A DNA stretch of 56,465 nucleotides, from positions 1 to 56,465 of the forward strand of contig JACUUV010000015.1 in NCBI GenBank assembly GCA_014859095.1, read 5' to 3'. A program made the translations under genes and the position numbers. Shown here piece by piece: positions 1 to 8,051 of the stretch. This DNA comes from Clostridia bacterium. GTDB lineage: Bacteria > Bacillota > Clostridia > Peptostreptococcales > Acidaminobacteraceae. Numbering within the stretch: position 1 is the stretch's first letter; the number at the start of each line of letters is the position of its first letter. The notes under the pieces are model-generated. The model saw nothing but the letters and a program-made list of their open reading frames with translations. It had not been told where the DNA came from and searched no databases.

Positions 1-26
1 CTCTCAACCCCTACAGTTTCACAAAA

Positions 27-116
27 ACATCTATTCTGCTCTGTACGGACCCTCTGACATCTAATCCGTTCTGTACGGGGTCAGTGACATCTAATCCACT
101 CTGTACGGGGTCATAA
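27..116. repeat. Three tandem copies of a 30-bp repeat
   Basis: Three head-to-tail units of exactly 30 bp begin with ACATCTA and share a CTGTACGG core at 41-48, 71-78 and 101-108. Units two and three are nearly identical and unit one is more diverged. The period is a multiple of three, so read on the minus strand it gives a ten-residue repeat of the type DPVQNGLDV. That reading frame has no ribosome binding site and would run through a terminator, so it is probably not a gene. The role is unknown. Confidence 0.85.
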
Positions 117-182
117 GGCCCTCTTAGACTAGTTCCCGCAGAGCAAAAAATCATGGTTTTTCTAACTAAAATATTTATCAAT

Positions 183-214
183 AAAAATCCGGAAAGGCTT
201 ATATCAAGCCTTCC
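183..214 (-). terminator. Rho-independent terminator of the rlmCD-type gene
   Basis: The inverted repeat GGAAAGGCTT/AAGCCTTCC lies at 191-214. On the minus strand it is followed by a GATTTTTATT tract. It lies just after the stop of the 23S rRNA methyltransferase gene and is in the right orientation to end that transcript. Confidence 0.75.
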
Positions 215-227
215 AGAGTACACTTCT

Positions 228-1577
228 TTATTTTCTTGACATCAAGACTACCGTCTCAACGTGGCCCGTCCAAGGAAACATGTCAACAAGAACCATCTTT
301 GTCACATCATAACCTTGTCTCTTGAAAATTGACAAGTCTTCCATCAAAGTTTTAGGATTGCACGACACATACACGATTTCAGGGATATCATACGAAGCGA
401 CCTTAATGACAGTCTTTTCGCCGATGCCATTTCTGGGTGGATCCACCACAATGACATCCGGTTTGTCCTCAACTCCTGACAACATGTCAAACACATCACC
501 ACATAAAAATGTACAGTTGTCGATGCCATTCATTGTGGCGTTTTCCTTCGCCGCCTCAACAGCATCCTTTACAATTTCAATGCCGATGACCTTTTTAGCC
601 TTCTGAGCCATGATTTGACCGATAGTCCCAGTTCCACTGAATAGATCGAAGCAAACTTTGTCATCCAAATCTGGAATCATATTGATCGCAGTATCATACA
701 GAAGATTGGCACCTAACGTATTGGTCTGAAAGAACGAGTACAGGTTGATCTTGAAGTTCAATCCCATGACACTATCGAGAATATAGTCTCTCCCATAAAG
801 CACATCGATTTCCCCTGAAACCACATCCCCGAGCCCATCATTTTTGACATATAATACACTTTCAAGTGTTCCAACAAGAGGCATGCTTTTCAGGCATTCC
901 ACAAATGCATCGCCATCAAAAGGCACCTGGGTCGTCGCAGATAAGGCAACCATGATTTCACCTGTAGTTTTACCCTTCCGTACCACCAAATGCCTTAGGA
1001 ACCCTTCGTGAATGTGCTTGTTATATTTTGGAGCGTCAATTTGCACGAAATAATCGAGTAGGCCTCTAAGAATAGTTCTATAATCCTCATCTGCCAAATG
1101 ACAGTGATCCACTGTGACCACATCGTTATGTCGACCTTTTTTATGCATCCCAAGTGTTAGAGGTCCACCCTTAAAAGCATCCCCAAAAGAGAATTCCATT
1201 TTGTTCCTATATTCAAAAGCTTCAGGACTTGAGATCACTTCAGTAAGTGGCACCTCAAATCCCGCTTCCTCAAAAAGATTCTGTACCATTTTGAGCTTCA
1301 GATTTTTTTGTCCTTCGTAATCGAATGTCTGTAGCATGCAACCGCCACATTCGTTGAAATGCTCGCAAAATGATGCTTTCTCAAGCGGTCCTCTCTCAAG
1401 TACTTCCACAAGTTTGGCTTCGTAGCGCCCACCTTTGGACTTTAGATAACGGGCACTCACCAATTGTCCCTCAAGTCCGTTTTTAACATGGACGCGCCTA
1501 TCACCAAGAGTGCCGACACCCACATTAGGATATTTATTATATTCAATTACAAATTCCAATAATTCTCCTTTTTTCAC
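228..1577 (-). CDS. rlmCD: 23S rRNA (uracil-5-)-methyltransferase, RlmCD/RumA family
   Basis: This is a SAM-dependent enzyme that makes 5-methyluridine in 23S rRNA. The N-terminal 60 residues form a TRAM RNA-binding domain. Cys71, Cys77, Cys80 and Cys158 match the four ligands of the 4Fe-4S cluster in RlmD. The C-terminal half is a Rossmann methyltransferase with DLFSGTGTIG, the DPPRNG motif, the nucleophile in SCNPKTL (Cys406) and a terminal HVETV base motif. At 449 aa it has normal length. It starts at GTG with AAGAGG upstream, and a TATAAT-type -10 is visible at 1612-1617. Firmicutes usually have one or two paralogues (RlmCD modifies two sites in Bacillus), so the exact target uridine is uncertain. 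Confidence 0.9.
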   Translation of the reverse strand: MKKGELLEFVIEYNKYPNVGVGTLGDRRVHVKNGLEGQLVSARYLKSKGGRYEAKLVEVLERGPLEKASFCEHFNECGGCMLQTFDYEGQKNLKLKMVQNLFEEAGFEVPLTEVISSPEAFEYRNKMEFSFGDAFKGGPLTLGMHKKGRHNDVVTVDHCHLADEDYRTILRGLLDYFVQIDAPKYNKHIHEGFLRHLVVRKGKTTGEIMVALSATTQVPFDGDAFVECLKSMPLVGTLESVLYVKNDGLGDVVSGEIDVLYGRDYILDSVMGLNFKINLYSFFQTNTLGANLLYDTAINMIPDLDDKVCFDLFSGTGTIGQIMAQKAKKVIGIEIVKDAVEAAKENATMNGIDNCTFLCGDVFDMLSGVEDKPDVIVVDPPRNGIGEKTVIKVASYDIPEIVYVSCNPKTLMEDLSIFKRQGYDVTKMVLVDMFPWTGHVETVVLMSRK

Positions 1578-1652
1578 AGTAAACCTCTTTCTATTGTCTT
1601 AAGTGCAGTTCATTATATCAAATCCTATGATTGATTTCATCTCTTTCGGGTA

Positions 1653-3272
1653 ATGTTAATGATAGATATGCATCAAAAATGGCGAATTGAAGATTGGGGT
1701 ACTTGGTCTATGAATAATTATGTCCTACTTGAAATACTATCCAGCGCACTTGTGATCGTGCTTATTGTGTTATTTTACACCATAAGACAAAGTAAAAAAA
1801 ATGAAAAACAGATAAAAACTCAACTTGAAGAGCTTAATTTTCTCTATTTGCAACGGATCCAATCTGAAGAAGCTCTGTTAATCGAAAATAAGAATCTTGA
1901 GATTTCGTCTAATCGGCTAGAAGAGCAACAATCACTATTGCTTTCCAACCAAGAGCGAATCGAGCATTATGCATATTTTGATGATTTGACCAAACTACCG
2001 AATCGACTTTCTCTCAAGATTGATCTTGAACAATTGCTGAACACCCACTCGATGAATTTAATCCAAGGAGCAGTTTTTTTTATTGATTTTGATAATTTCA
2101 AACAAATCAATGACCATTATGGCCATTCTCTTGGAGATGACCTCCTATACATCATCGCCGCTCACCTCAATAAATGTCTCGAGGATTACGGAAAAGTTTA
2201 CCGTTTCGGGAGTGATGAATTTGTAGCTGTTCTGGATTCAGTAGTCGATGTGGATTCGGTTGAATTCATTGCGAAAAAATTGGTAGATGACTTTAAAAAA
2301 CCGCTTTCCGTCCAAAACAATGATTTCATACTCAAATTCAGTATGGGAATAGCACTTATACCACTTCACGGCAATTCGTTTGATGAACTCATCGGCAGTG
2401 CCGATATGGCCATGTATCAAATCAAAAGTGCAGGAATTAGCGGTTATACATTTTTCAAAGAGGACAAGGATGCAGAAAAAGACGATCGTGCGACCTTGAA
2501 ACAAGAACTTTACAATGCGCTTGCAGAAAATGCCCTGAGTTTCAAATATCAACCCATATTCAACAGTGTATCAGGAAAAATCGCACTTGTAGAAACAACT
2601 ATTTACCTTGAAGGATCCACAGGTTACCTGCCACCTCAAAAAATGTTGCAGCTCGCCAAGGAACTCGGAATGACTACCGCATTGAACTTAGCTGTTTTCA
2701 AAACCGTATGTGAAATGAGCAACACGCTTTCTTCATCTGAAAACCTGATTCTGACAACTTTCAACTTATCGATGAATGATCTTTCAAATCCTCATTTGAT
2801 CGATGAAATCAAGTCTGTTTTAAATGAAACGAAAGCAGATTCTTCAACTATCTGTCTGGAGATTACAGAAACTGCCATCGAATCCAATTATGAAAGTGTT
2901 TTCAATCAGCTGAACATTCTCAAAACATTGGGTTTCCGATTGGTTGTCGATGATTTTGGAGCTGAATTCATTTCACTTAACCATCTGAAAAAAATGTCTG
3001 TGGATTTCATAAAGATCGACCGATTGATGTTTTCAGAAAGCACCGCTATTGTGTCTCCGCTGCTTGAGATCATCAAAACTTTGGATATCCAAATCATCGT
3101 CAAGAATATAGAATCCCTTGAACAGACAGGTGTCCTTAGTTCCGGCGATATCAATTATGTTCAAGGTTATTATTATTCTCATCCCCTGGAAAAAGAAAAC
3201 TTCATCAAGCTTTTGCTCGATGAAGAAATTAAGATCTATCCAAGACTTAAAAAATTGGCTCAAACACCATAA
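1653..3272 (+). CDS. Membrane-anchored GGDEF-EAL protein with degenerate motifs
   Basis: The protein is a cyclic-di-GMP signalling type with one N-terminal membrane segment (about residues 24-43), a coiled coil (about 45-105), a GGDEF domain (about 107-270) and an EAL domain (about 285-530). The diguanylate cyclase signature reads GSDEF (186-190), one residue from consensus. The EAL signature reads ETT (314-316), loop 6 is DDFGAEF and the usual AEGVE segment is KNIE, so phosphodiesterase activity is doubtful, although several acidic residues and KID remain. There is no PAS or other sensor domain. The start is uncertain: the first ATG lacks a clear ribosome binding site and Met20 is an alternative just ahead of the membrane helix. 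The 3' end overlaps the convergent HAD gene by 26 bp. Confidence 0.85.
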   Translation: MLMIDMHQKWRIEDWGTWSMNNYVLLEILSSALVIVLIVLFYTIRQSKKNEKQIKTQLEELNFLYLQRIQSEEALLIENKNLEISSNRLEEQQSLLLSNQERIEHYAYFDDLTKLPNRLSLKIDLEQLLNTHSMNLIQGAVFFIDFDNFKQINDHYGHSLGDDLLYIIAAHLNKCLEDYGKVYRFGSDEFVAVLDSVVDVDSVEFIAKKLVDDFKKPLSVQNNDFILKFSMGIALIPLHGNSFDELIGSADMAMYQIKSAGISGYTFFKEDKDAEKDDRATLKQELYNALAENALSFKYQPIFNSVSGKIALVETTIYLEGSTGYLPPQKMLQLAKELGMTTALNLAVFKTVCEMSNTLSSSENLILTTFNLSMNDLSNPHLIDEIKSVLNETKADSSTICLEITETAIESNYESVFNQLNILKTLGFRLVVDDFGAEFISLNHLKKMSVDFIKIDRLMFSESTAIVSPLLEIIKTLDIQIIVKNIESLEQTGVLSSGDINYVQGYYYSHPLEKENFIKLLLDEEIKIYPRLKKLAQTP

Positions 3273-3906
3273 AGTCCTCAATGTAATGATCAGCGGTATC
3301 TTTTATGGCGTCGGTGTAAGGTTCGGAAAGCTCATCATAGATGGCTACCGCCTTCATACCGGCGTTTTTTGCTGCCATGACACCTGCATGCGTGTCTTCA
3401 AATACCAGACAGTCTGCCGGTAAAACACCCAAATCCTCCGCCACTTTCAAAAAGATGTCAGGAAACGGTTTTCCCCGGTCCACCTCACAAGATGTTCTGA
3501 TGGTTTCGAAAAAATCTTCTATTTGATGAGCCTTTATGACTTCGAGTAATAGTTCTCTGGAATTGCTGGTTCCGATTCCCATCTTCACACCATGAATTTT
3601 CGCATTAATGAGAAGTTGTTTGACGCCGGCTTTTAGTGGAATTCTTTCAGCGTAAAACTGCCTCGCCATTTCATTCCATTCCTTCTGAATGTCTTCAACG
3701 GTTTCCTCAAGTTCAAATCGCTTGATGAAATACTGGGCTGTTTCAGTAAAACTCTTTCCTTCGATTTCTTTCTGTAAGTCTACAGGAAGAATTATGCCCC
3801 TTCTTTCAAGAAAATCAATGTCAATTTGCTTCCAAATCCACATCGAATCCACAAGGGTACCATCAAGATCAAATATTATCGCTTTTATGTCTTTCAAATT
3901 TATCAT
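3247..3906 (-). CDS. HAD-superfamily phosphatase, beta-phosphoglucomutase-like
   Basis: This is a haloacid dehalogenase-type hydrolase that likely acts on a small phosphorylated metabolite. Motif I is FDLDGTLVDS, with nucleophile Asp13 and acid Asp15. Motif II is GIGTSNS, motif III is the Lys of DRGKPFPD, and motif IV is VFEDTHAGV. The helical cap inserted after motif I and the 219-aa length fit the PGMB/YcjU subgroup. The ribosome binding site AAAGGA precedes ATG. The gene directly follows the thioesterase gene on the minus strand, so the two are probably cotranscribed. Substrate specificity cannot be read from the sequence. Confidence 0.85.
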   Translation of the reverse strand: MINLKDIKAIIFDLDGTLVDSMWIWKQIDIDFLERRGIILPVDLQKEIEGKSFTETAQYFIKRFELEETVEDIQKEWNEMARQFYAERIPLKAGVKQLLINAKIHGVKMGIGTSNSRELLLEVIKAHQIEDFFETIRTSCEVDRGKPFPDIFLKVAEDLGVLPADCLVFEDTHAGVMAAKNAGMKAVAIYDELSEPYTDAIKDTADHYIEDFMVFEPIF

Positions 3907-3908
3907 GT

Positions 3909-4328
3909 TCAGTCCTTTTTTGTGTCCATATCCCGTTCTGTTGCTTTTTCAAGCAATTTCTTGTAATTGACTACCATTCTACTGTGTTTGCCTTCTCCGA
4001 TTTTACCATGCTCGTCATAAGCGTTCATCGATATGAGCACTTTACCTGACTGGGCATAATCAACTCGTACTTCAACAGTGACTGTTGCGCCAAGGCACGT
4101 CGCTTTGAAATGGTCAACCTCCACATGTCTACCCACTGAAACAAAACCCTCAGGCAAAAGTGGATCAATCAATAAGGAACTTGCTTCAATCATCAGTGCC
4201 ACCAGTCTCGGTGTCGCAAGTAAATTTTCGATTTTTCCACTTCCATAGTTCAGTGAAGTATCCGACTCAGTCACTCTCTTCTGAAGTGTATAGGTCATCC
4301 CTGTTTTAATTTGATTCATTTCAATCAT
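3909..4328 (-). CDS. Hotdog-fold acyl-CoA thioesterase, FlK-like
   Basis: This small single-domain protein resembles fluoroacetyl-CoA thioesterase FlK. The segment ATPRLVALMIEAS carries the conserved Thr and Glu on the central helix, and GRHVEVDH carries the catalytic His. The 139-aa length is typical. Most family members are not fluoroacetate enzymes, so a general short acyl-CoA thioesterase is the safer reading. The start is ATG with AAGGAGG seven bases upstream. It lies two bases upstream of the HAD gene and downstream of the DUF6648-like gene, which suggests one transcript. Confidence 0.75.
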   Translation of the reverse strand: MIEMNQIKTGMTYTLQKRVTESDTSLNYGSGKIENLLATPRLVALMIEASSLLIDPLLPEGFVSVGRHVEVDHFKATCLGATVTVEVRVDYAQSGKVLISMNAYDEHGKIGEGKHSRMVVNYKKLLEKATERDMDTKKD

Positions 4329-4346
4329 GTCCGTACCTCCTTTTCA

Positions 4347-4880
4347 TCAATAAACTTTAGTGTTGACGTAAGCTTTGACTTTAGATTCAAGCTTTTCCTC
4401 TAAAAAGCAACCTGATGATCTCAGTTTGTGCAATATTTTGCGGTCTTTCGAATGCAATATGACACGGTCGTAATCGATGAAATCAATTTCATAAATCGCA
4501 CCTTCAAGTTGTCTGGAATTCATATTGATGTAGTAGGCTCTCACTGCCGTACAATCAACCAAATCCAGTAATTTGAGAGTAATCCGATCTTTCTTCACAT
4601 AATAATCATACGCTTGATTTTTGAGTTGAAAATATTTTGAGGGTTCACGGTACTCAATCGCATCCGCCTCCAGCATCAATTTTTTAGCCATGGTGTTGAA
4701 ATAATGATACTTGAGAACACCTTCGTCTACAGTATCCATATCAAATGACACCTTGCCATACGTTTCAAGCATACGATAATTTTCGTTGATGAATGACTCT
4801 TTGGTCAACTTCCCTTTTTCAAGTTGATCGATCAAAGCAAGCCGCTTCGATACTAAAACCCCTATATCTTTTCCCTTCAA
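4347..4880 (-). CDS. Conserved protein of unknown function, DUF6648-like
   Basis: This soluble protein of about 177 aa has no signal peptide or membrane helix. Its pattern (KRLALIDQLEKGKLTKESF near the N-terminus, a central YYINMNSRQLEGAIYEIDF, a C-terminal LHKLRSSG) resembles a clostridial family I know as DUF6648; that assignment is from memory. The frame is open further upstream to an ATG at 4931 inside the phosphoesterase gene. I prefer TTG at 4880 because AGAAAGG lies eight bases before it, overlapping the upstream stop codon. A GTG at 4889 is another candidate. It is probably translationally coupled to the phosphoesterase gene. No function is assigned. Confidence 0.6.
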   Translation of the reverse strand: MKGKDIGVLVSKRLALIDQLEKGKLTKESFINENYRMLETYGKVSFDMDTVDEGVLKYHYFNTMAKKLMLEADAIEYREPSKYFQLKNQAYDYYVKKDRITLKLLDLVDCTAVRAYYINMNSRQLEGAIYEIDFIDYDRVILHSKDRKILHKLRSSGCFLEEKLESKVKAYVNTKVY

Positions 4881-4893
4881 ATCCTGCACCTTT

Positions 4894-5586
4894 CTAAAAC
4901 CATTCAAACAATTTGAAATCCAAATAATCACATGAGGTCAAATGATAGTTCACACCACCAAATAAACCATTTATGCCATATTTGTAGTTTTGTTTTGAAT
5001 GGATATGTCCATAAACCACTTCTTTAACACCGTGTTTTTCAAATATTTCGGTGAATCTGGAGGGTTCTTTTTTGTCATTGGTCGGCGGAAAATGTAAAAC
5101 GCCTACTATTTTTTCATATCCTGCCTTTTTTGCCATCAAAATCGAATTTTCAAGGCGCAAAGCTTCACGTTTATACACTTTTTCATCGTTTTCAGTAAAT
5201 ATGACCTCGTTCGGGCATAACCAACCTCTTGTACCGCAAATTGCCATATCTTCATATATGGCGAAAGCATTGTGGACAAACTCAATATTTGAATAACAGC
5301 CAGCCATTTTGGCTTTAGAAACCCACCAGTAATCATGATTACCTTTGAAGAAAATTTTGCGCCCTGGCAGTTCGTCAATCCATTTAAGATCATCTGTCGC
5401 AGAATTGAATGTCATAGCCCAAGAGCTGTCACCTGTTAAAATGACCGTGTCGCGCTCAGTCACTCGACTGATCCAATCCTCTTTGATTTTTTCATAATGA
5501 TTCACCCAGACTTCCCCAAAAATATCCATGGGTTTGTTGGTTCCAAAGCTGAGGTGCAAATCGCCGATTACATATAAAGCCATCAT
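4894..5586 (-). CDS. Metallophosphoesterase (calcineurin-like)
   Basis: This is a binuclear-metal phosphoesterase. The motifs appear in order: GDLHLS (Asp9, His11), ILTGDSSW, FFKGNHDYWW, LHFPP and GHIHSK, which together supply the usual Asp/His/Asn metal ligands. At 230 aa it is a stand-alone catalytic domain without a secretion signal, so cytoplasmic action is expected. It follows the TtcA-like gene by ten bases on the same strand. The start is Met1 or Met2. The substrate is unknown; Firmicute relatives are usually annotated only as serine/threonine phosphatase-like. Confidence 0.8.
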   Translation of the reverse strand: MMALYVIGDLHLSFGTNKPMDIFGEVWVNHYEKIKEDWISRVTERDTVILTGDSSWAMTFNSATDDLKWIDELPGRKIFFKGNHDYWWVSKAKMAGCYSNIEFVHNAFAIYEDMAICGTRGWLCPNEVIFTENDEKVYKREALRLENSILMAKKAGYEKIVGVLHFPPTNDKKEPSRFTEIFEKHGVKEVVYGHIHSKQNYKYGINGLFGGVNYHLTSCDYLDFKLFEWF

Positions 5587-5596
5587 TCACCACTTA

Positions 5597-6313
5597 CTAT
5601 ATCAATCTATTTGTGTCTACATTTTGTAACGCTTGTATCACTTTATCCGAAAATTCAGGATGTGTCAATTCAATTTGACCGATCAAAGTTTCCGCATCCT
5701 GTCTGATTCGTCCTTTAGCGAACTGGCACAAGTCCTTCATCAGTGGAAAGCCCAATAGGTCGACAGCTTTGATTATTGTCTTCTCATCGATCAGAACCAG
5801 TGGTCTGACCAAAAGAAGATTGCTCAATGGATCCTTTGAAATGGCAGGAATGCCTGCAATTTTTCCGTGTTTGATAATGTTCATCAAAAATGTTTCGACA
5901 ACATCATCCTTCGTGTGACCATAAGCAATTTTATTGTACCCCTTATCGATGGCAATGCGCTTGACAATGCCTTTCCGAAGTCTGGAACACGTGTAACAAG
6001 GCGAATGCGTATTGTCATGGGATAAATTTTTTGCATAATCCTCATGATGGACCATAAGGTCCAGGCCACTCGATTTGCAATACCCGACATACTCATCAAG
6101 ATTTCCCAGCATCCCATGGTTGACAGTCAATCCTGTAACGGTGAAATCATAATCCCTAAGTTTGCTCAGCTGAGTGAGTCCATGGAAAAGAAGTGTGCTG
6201 TCCTTGCCTCCCGAGACCCCCACCAAAATCCGATCTCCATCGTCAATCAGCTCGAACTGATCGACGGCTTGTCTCAATCTTTTCAGATAAAGACCGTTTT
6301 CAAAAGGTTTCAT
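5597..6313 (-). CDS. ttcA: TtcA-like PP-loop ATPase, probable tRNA 2-thiocytidine enzyme
   Basis: This is an adenylating enzyme of the TtcA/TilS superfamily, which in the TtcA branch thiolates cytidine 32 in tRNA. The PP-loop is SGGKDS (34-39). The CxxC pair Cys106/Cys109 in SPCYTCSRLRKG, together with Cys196, matches the three cysteines that bind the iron-sulfur cluster of TtcA. The 238-aa length is slightly shorter than E. coli TtcA. The start ATG overlaps the relQ stop as ATGA, so translation is coupled. Firmicute members of this group can act on other tRNA positions, so the exact product is inferred. Confidence 0.75.
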   Translation of the reverse strand: MKPFENGLYLKRLRQAVDQFELIDDGDRILVGVSGGKDSTLLFHGLTQLSKLRDYDFTVTGLTVNHGMLGNLDEYVGYCKSSGLDLMVHHEDYAKNLSHDNTHSPCYTCSRLRKGIVKRIAIDKGYNKIAYGHTKDDVVETFLMNIIKHGKIAGIPAISKDPLSNLLLVRPLVLIDEKTIIKAVDLLGFPLMKDLCQFAKGRIRQDAETLIGQIELTHPEFSDKVIQALQNVDTNRLI

Positions 6314-7131
6314 ATGAGATTGCCTTTCTCAAAAAGATTGAATCTCGGCAACTCATGCTTGATTTCACTCAGCAGTAGCTCAAATTCGAACATATTGTCC
6401 TCATTTTTGATGCTATCGAAACGCCTTTGAAAATCCATGGCTTCAGTTTCCTTGCCTTGTGAGAATAAAAGTTGAATGTTTGTGATGATATCACGAACTG
6501 TATTGGATTTCTCTTCAAACATCAACTGGGCATTTCTGACTTCCTTGCTGATTTCTGTCATTTCCTCATCGAGTCTTGTTGCTGCAAGTGCTGAATTTTT
6601 AAGACGTTCCCTGATTTCATCAGGCATTTGTGTTTTATATTTGTAACTGAGTGAATGCTCTATGATTGCCCAGAAATTCATTGCGAGAGTTCTTATTTGA
6701 AATTCAACCAAGATTTCTTTAGTACCTAATGCGGTCTGCACAGGATACTTGATGATGATGTGGTAGCTTTTGTAACCGCTATCCTTTGGATTTTTGATAT
6801 AATCCTTTTCATAGAGGACGGTGAAATCCTTGCCACTTCTCTCATAGATCAAATTGACAACCTCATAGATGTCATCGATGAATTGACACATGATTCTGAG
6901 TCCGGCGATGTCCTCCATTTCTTCCTCTATATTTTCAAGAGCGATATTTCTTCTCTCCGCTTTTTCAATGATACTGGAAATTTTCTTGACGCGGCCTGTG
7001 ACAAATTCTATCGGCGAATACTCACTGAGCTCCCTATACTGGTTACGGATTGCCTTGAATTTGACCTTTAATTCCTCAACAGCCTGTTCATAGGGTATTA
7101 GCATTGTCTTCCACTCTCTGATGACCTTCAT
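6310..7131 (-). CDS. relQ: Small alarmone synthetase RelQ (GTP pyrophosphokinase)
   Basis: The protein makes (p)ppGpp from ATP and GDP/GTP. It is a single synthetase domain with no HD hydrolase or regulatory ACT/TGS domain. It closely follows Bacillus YjbM/RelQ: LIPYEQAVEELK near the start, SPIEFVTGRVK (39-49), EDIAGLRIMCQF (73-84), GYKSYH (119-124) and VEFQIRTLAMNFWAIIEHS (142-160). At 273 aa it is longer than YjbM, with about 60 extra C-terminal residues of unclear role. Both ends overlap the neighbouring genes by four bases (ATGA), so it is coupled to the upstream radical SAM gene and the downstream ttcA-like gene. Confidence 0.9.
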   Translation of the reverse strand: MKVIREWKTMLIPYEQAVEELKVKFKAIRNQYRELSEYSPIEFVTGRVKKISSIIEKAERRNIALENIEEEMEDIAGLRIMCQFIDDIYEVVNLIYERSGKDFTVLYEKDYIKNPKDSGYKSYHIIIKYPVQTALGTKEILVEFQIRTLAMNFWAIIEHSLSYKYKTQMPDEIRERLKNSALAATRLDEEMTEISKEVRNAQLMFEEKSNTVRDIITNIQLLFSQGKETEAMDFQRRFDSIKNEDNMFEFELLLSEIKHELPRFNLFEKGNLI

Positions 7132-8051
7132 AAATTACCTCCGGTATGTGAATATAAGTCCCCTTGGTGATACCCATTCTCTTTCATACGTGCTTCCAAA
7201 ATATTTTGAAGTTTGCGCCAACTCATACCCCAATTGCAAAATAGAGTCTCCTCTCTGGGAGCCCGTGCAAAAAGCCTTTGAACCGACATGTCTGGGCGAA
7301 TAATTCGGAGAAAATGGATGACCCGATCAATATAAGCCTCTGAAGGTAACACATCAAAGCGGTCTTCATTATACCATTTACCCAATTCTGTGTTTTCTAA
7401 AATATAGAGTGAATGTATTTTGACACTATCGACACCAAGTACGGACAACAATCGCCCGGCTTCATAAAAATCATACTCGGTGTCCCAAGGTAGGTTCCCA
7501 ATAAGATGTGTACAAATCGTAAATCCATACTCTTTGATGGTCCTGACAGCACTTACGAATTCCGCTACCCCATGACCGCGGTTGATGGTCATGAGTGTGT
7601 TGATATTGATGGACTGTAGTCCCAATTCAATCTCAATTGCAATGCCCTCTCTTTGTACTTCTGCTAGAAAATCAAGATATGCTTTTGGAATCCAGTCTGG
7701 TCTGGTGGAAATGGTGATCCCCACGATATTTTCCAGTCGAGCCTCCATTATGGCCTTCTTAAAAGATTCAAGAGGCAAATAAGTACCCGTATAATTTTGA
7801 AAATAGGCAATGAATTTTTTAGCTTTATATTTCGGCCCGATATAGGCGATATTGTTTTCGAGCTGCGTTTTTACTGACAGCACATTGGACTGGGATTCAT
7901 AGCCCGTTCCCACTGCTCCACAAAAAACACACCCGCAGGTCCCTATGGTGCCGTCTCGATTAGGACACGTACCCGGGAGATTGACAGGTATTTTATAAAC
8001 TTTTTCACCATATGAATTTCTTAAATATTGGCTGTACTTATAATAACTCAT
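7128..8051 (-). CDS. Radical SAM protein, YhcC/TIGR01212 family
   Basis: This is a radical SAM enzyme of unknown substrate. The cysteine-rich motif at 29-44 (Cys29, Cys39, Cys41, Cys44, with PNRDGTIGTCGCVFC) is the hallmark of the YhcC family. The SAM-binding core continues with YFQNYTGTY and ISTRPDW. The length (307 aa) matches the family. The start overlaps the stop of the upstream membrane-protein gene as ATGA, with AAAGGG upstream, and the stop overlaps relQ in the same way. Family members are widespread, but their reaction is not established to my knowledge. Confidence 0.85.
   Translation of the reverse strand: MSYYKYSQYLRNSYGEKVYKIPVNLPGTCPNRDGTIGTCGCVFCGAVGTGYESQSNVLSVKTQLENNIAYIGPKYKAKKFIAYFQNYTGTYLPLESFKKAIMEARLENIVGITISTRPDWIPKAYLDFLAEVQREGIAIEIELGLQSININTLMTINRGHGVAEFVSAVRTIKEYGFTICTHLIGNLPWDTEYDFYEAGRLLSVLGVDSVKIHSLYILENTELGKWYNEDRFDVLPSEAYIDRVIHFLRIIRPDMSVQRLFARAPREETLFCNWGMSWRKLQNILEARMKENGYHQGDLYSHTGGNL

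Noticed and set aside
27-116. The 30-bp repeats as a small CRISPR array
   Set aside because: The units are directly adjacent with no spacers, are imperfect, and no cas gene is nearby.
11-223. A 70-codon minus-strand frame over the 30-bp repeat
   Set aside because: It begins at a GTG without a ribosome binding site, runs through the terminator hairpin at 191-214, and has repeat-derived composition.
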